This document shows, piece by piece, positions 5,063 to 6,322 of a stretch of DNA of 6,322 nucleotides. The notes beneath the pieces are model-generated. The model saw nothing but the letters and a program-made list of their open reading frames with translations. It had not been told where the DNA came from and did not search any database. The position numbers and the translations under genes were made by a program. Every line of letters starts with the position of its first letter. Within the stretch, counting starts at the first letter, position 1. The stretch comes from Candidatus Taylorbacteria bacterium RIFCSPLOWO2_01_FULL_45_15b (lineage in GTDB: Bacteria > Patescibacteriota > Minisyncoccia > Phycocordibacterales > 01-FULL-45-15b), in the NCBI GenBank assembly GCA_001822655.1, contig MHRX01000037.1, forward strand, positions 1-6,322, given 5' to 3'.

Positions 5063-5521
5063 ATGAAAAAATTAATTGTAACACTCATTGTTGTTCTGAT
5101 TTTTCTCGCAATCATTTTAGGCCGCCAAAACGCGGTGGCTCCGATCGTCGAGAACGATGAAACGATTGAGTTAACGGGAGAAGTTGCGGCTGGTTTTTAT
5201 ACATGGGAATTTGTCGAGGGTGCGGTAGCTACGACCACTGGCATTCCAAAGACTGCTGTCATTCTAAAAGCAGGAACAAAAGTATATTCAGCTGGAACAT
5301 ACGAAGGCACATGTTTTGATGTTACTGCTTCAACTTCCGCTTGGATACTTCTTGAAGGAGAAATGGCAGGCGCTATTTGTTGGTGGGCCGGAGGTGGGAC
5401 CGAGCTTGGAGTATTTACGGAAAATGGAAAACAGGTTGTGAAAAAGGGTGAGCTCGATGAAGGTTCAGATGAAGTCCCAGGGACCCGCGGAAACTTTGTC
5501 ACGCAGTTTGAGATCGAGTAA
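5063..5521 (+). CDS. Membrane-anchored or secreted protein of unknown function
   Basis: From the ATG at 5063 the protein has 152 residues. It starts with MKK and a strong hydrophobic segment (residues 4-19), which acts as a signal or membrane anchor. The rest (about 25-152) should lie outside the membrane. It has ELTGEV (36-41), a Val/Ala/Thr-rich part, GTYEGTC (78-84), a second cysteine at 106 followed by two Trp, and an acidic C-terminus. The LTGE opening resembles the LKGE opening of the next gene's OB-like domain, so a distant relation is possible. Cys84 and Cys106 could form a disulfide. The frame is open upstream to a GTG at 4976 and an ATG at 4988, giving up to 181 residues. That extension is polar and would bury the signal segment, so I prefer 5063. 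None of the starts has a Shine-Dalgarno site. No enzyme motif was recognised. Confidence 0.75.
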   Translation: MKKLIVTLIVVLIFLAIILGRQNAVAPIVENDETIELTGEVAAGFYTWEFVEGAVATTTGIPKTAVILKAGTKVYSAGTYEGTCFDVTASTSAWILLEGEMAGAICWWAGGGTELGVFTENGKQVVKKGELDEGSDEVPGTRGNFVTQFEIE

Positions 5522-5523
5522 CG

Positions 5524-5529
5524 AATAAT
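5524..5529 (+). promoter_or_regulatory. Possible -10 box just before the OB-like protein gene
   Basis: AATAAT matches TATAAT in five of six positions and lies six bases before the ATG at 5536, a spacing that would give a leaderless transcript. The gene could equally be co-transcribed with the one upstream. The surrounding AT-richness makes chance likely. Confidence 0.2.
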
Positions 5530-5535
5530 TATTTC

Positions 5536-6213
5536 ATGCGAGTACATCTCAAAATTGTCACAGGTATTTTCTTCTTCGTCATCGCCGTCGCGGCAATCAT
5601 ACTGGCTGTCATAATATTCCAGGAGCCTCGCCACCAAGAAGAACCGGCAGTCATGGTGCCGCCGGCCGGCGAGATCGTTTTGAAGGGAGAAATTCTTTGT
5701 CTGCCCCACGAGGATTTGGATGGACTACAGACATTGGAGTGCGCCTTCGGAATCAAGGATGATGAGGGAAGATATTTCGGCCTGCGCGATTCGAAAGATG
5801 ATTATTCCACGATTTCATCGCTTCGCATGGGAGTGCGGTATGAGATTTCAGGAACCTTTGAACCTAAAGATGATACTCGTTACAAAAGTATGGGCACAAT
5901 AGAAATCTCTGGAGCGGAGATTGCCGACGTGCCAAAAGAGGTGAGCTCGGAGGGAGAATATATATGTTTGGATGACTCGACTACGGCTGATAGCGCGGCA
6001 GAATGTGTGTCTGGACTTCGAACGACAGCAACTGACGAGTATGCGCTTCATTTCGACAATTTTCCCCGCGGAGTATCGAAAGAAATTGAGATAAATACCC
6101 GGATTCGTGTGTCTGGGACCCTTGTCGCAATAGAGCTCATTAGCTCCGATCATTGGCGGAAATATGGCATTAAAGGAATCATCGATGCGAAAGAACTCAT
6201 CGAAATCGAATAG
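5536..6213 (+). CDS. Membrane-anchored protein with two OB-like repeats
   Basis: The protein has 225 residues. A hydrophobic segment at about 10-28 forms a signal anchor, and a Pro/Glu-rich spacer runs to about 45. Two related domains follow, at about 46-129 and 139-222. Each opens with GE.-.CL, has a second cysteine 13-14 residues on (Cys55/Cys69 and Cys144/Cys157), a segment of charged residues, then an SGT turn (105-107 and 193-195) and an ending with I-x-A or a nearby strand. This beta-strand pattern suggests a small OB-like barrel; it is inferred from pattern, not from a search. The paired cysteines suggest one disulfide per domain, which fits a location outside the membrane. The function is unknown; ligand or envelope-polymer binding is a reasonable guess. 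It begins 14 bases after the previous stop, so the two form a likely operon. The GIY-YIG gene begins inside its 3' end. Confidence 0.8.
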   Translation: MRVHLKIVTGIFFFVIAVAAIILAVIIFQEPRHQEEPAVMVPPAGEIVLKGEILCLPHEDLDGLQTLECAFGIKDDEGRYFGLRDSKDDYSTISSLRMGVRYEISGTFEPKDDTRYKSMGTIEISGAEIADVPKEVSSEGEYICLDDSTTADSAAECVSGLRTTATDEYALHFDNFPRGVSKEIEINTRIRVSGTLVAIELISSDHWRKYGIKGIIDAKELIEIE

Positions 6214-6322
6214 CGTAAAAGTAAAACCACTTTTTTTTGCCTACATTCTTAAATGCGCTGATGACACTTTGTATGCAGGAGCGTCAAATAATCTCGAAAA
6301 ACGTATCCATGAACATAATACG
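6185..6322 (+). CDS. GIY-YIG nuclease domain protein (5' part only)
   Basis: Forty-six codons are present before the window ends. The ATG at 6185 lies inside the last 29 bases of the previous gene, in another frame, with AAGGA seven bases upstream, which supports this start and points to translational coupling. After a basic leader (residues 1-15), AYILKCAD (19-26) and LYAGASNNLEKRIHEHN (29-45) match the GIY-YIG domain of the small UPF0213/YhbQ-type proteins. The first Tyr is 20, the second is Tyr30 in Y-A-G, and the likely catalytic Arg is 40. Known: these domains cut DNA in homing endonucleases, UvrC and relatives, but the roles of the small stand-alone members are mostly unclear. The later catalytic Glu and Asn/Gln would lie beyond the window, so activity cannot be judged. 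Confidence 0.85.
   Translation, partial: MRKNSSKSNSVKVKPLFFAYILKCADDTLYAGASNNLEKRIHEHNT

Noticed and set aside
202..6213. TGA recoded as glycine (as in Gracilibacteria/SR1)
   Set aside because: The recognised domains are complete without reading through any TGA, and glycine is supplied by ordinary GGN codons throughout.

Overview
The window reads as a piece of a Patescibacteria (candidate phyla radiation, probably Parcubacteria-like) genome. The evidence is the kind of genes present: a small secreted Ala/Thr/Ser/Gly-rich repeat protein with GYATTTG motifs, a secreted protein with two peptidoglycan-binding domains after a poly-Gly/Pro linker, lysine-rich small proteins, membrane-anchored proteins with OB-like domains, and mostly Shine-Dalgarno-less starts. 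This assignment is inference; the window has no rRNA or marker gene. The standard genetic code fits: no gene needs an in-frame TGA, and all confident complete genes end in TAA or TAG.

Layout. Positions 1-201 hold no gene but carry DnaA-box-like 9-mers and an AT-rich stretch. Two secreted proteins follow on the + strand (202-771 repeat protein; 811-1941 peptidoglycan-binding protein), closed by a rho-independent terminator at 1966-1990. A TfoX/Sxy N-terminal-domain protein (2005-2382) comes next. It converges with a minus-strand gene for a divergent DHH-type phosphoesterase (2437-3252), and a 12-bp stem lies between them. The DHH-like gene is richer in GC than its neighbours and is the only gene with a perfect AGGAGG ribosome-binding site. 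It is transcribed divergently from a CCA-adding-enzyme/poly(A)-polymerase-like nucleotidyltransferase (3447-4427) that lacks a long C-terminal half and has altered substrate-recognition residues.

Positions 4428-5062 are the least explained part. They contain a possible 56-codon ORF, a good terminator (4774-4797), a plausible promoter (4812-4839), and a run of strong stem-loops that includes two diverged copies of a ~50-bp element 129 bp apart. This could be a structured leader or a small RNA. After it come two adjacent N-terminally anchored extracytoplasmic proteins of unknown function (5063-5521 and 5536-6213, the second with two OB-like repeats), then the start of a GIY-YIG nuclease domain gene (6185 to the window end), which overlaps the previous gene by 29 bases.

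Functionally, the window mixes cell-envelope proteins (four secreted or anchored) with nucleic-acid proteins (TfoX-like, DHH-like, nucleotidyltransferase, GIY-YIG). TfoX and GIY-YIG domains occur in competence/DNA-handling contexts elsewhere, but nothing here proves a shared pathway. No classical defence system, IS element, CRISPR array, tRNA or rRNA was recognised.
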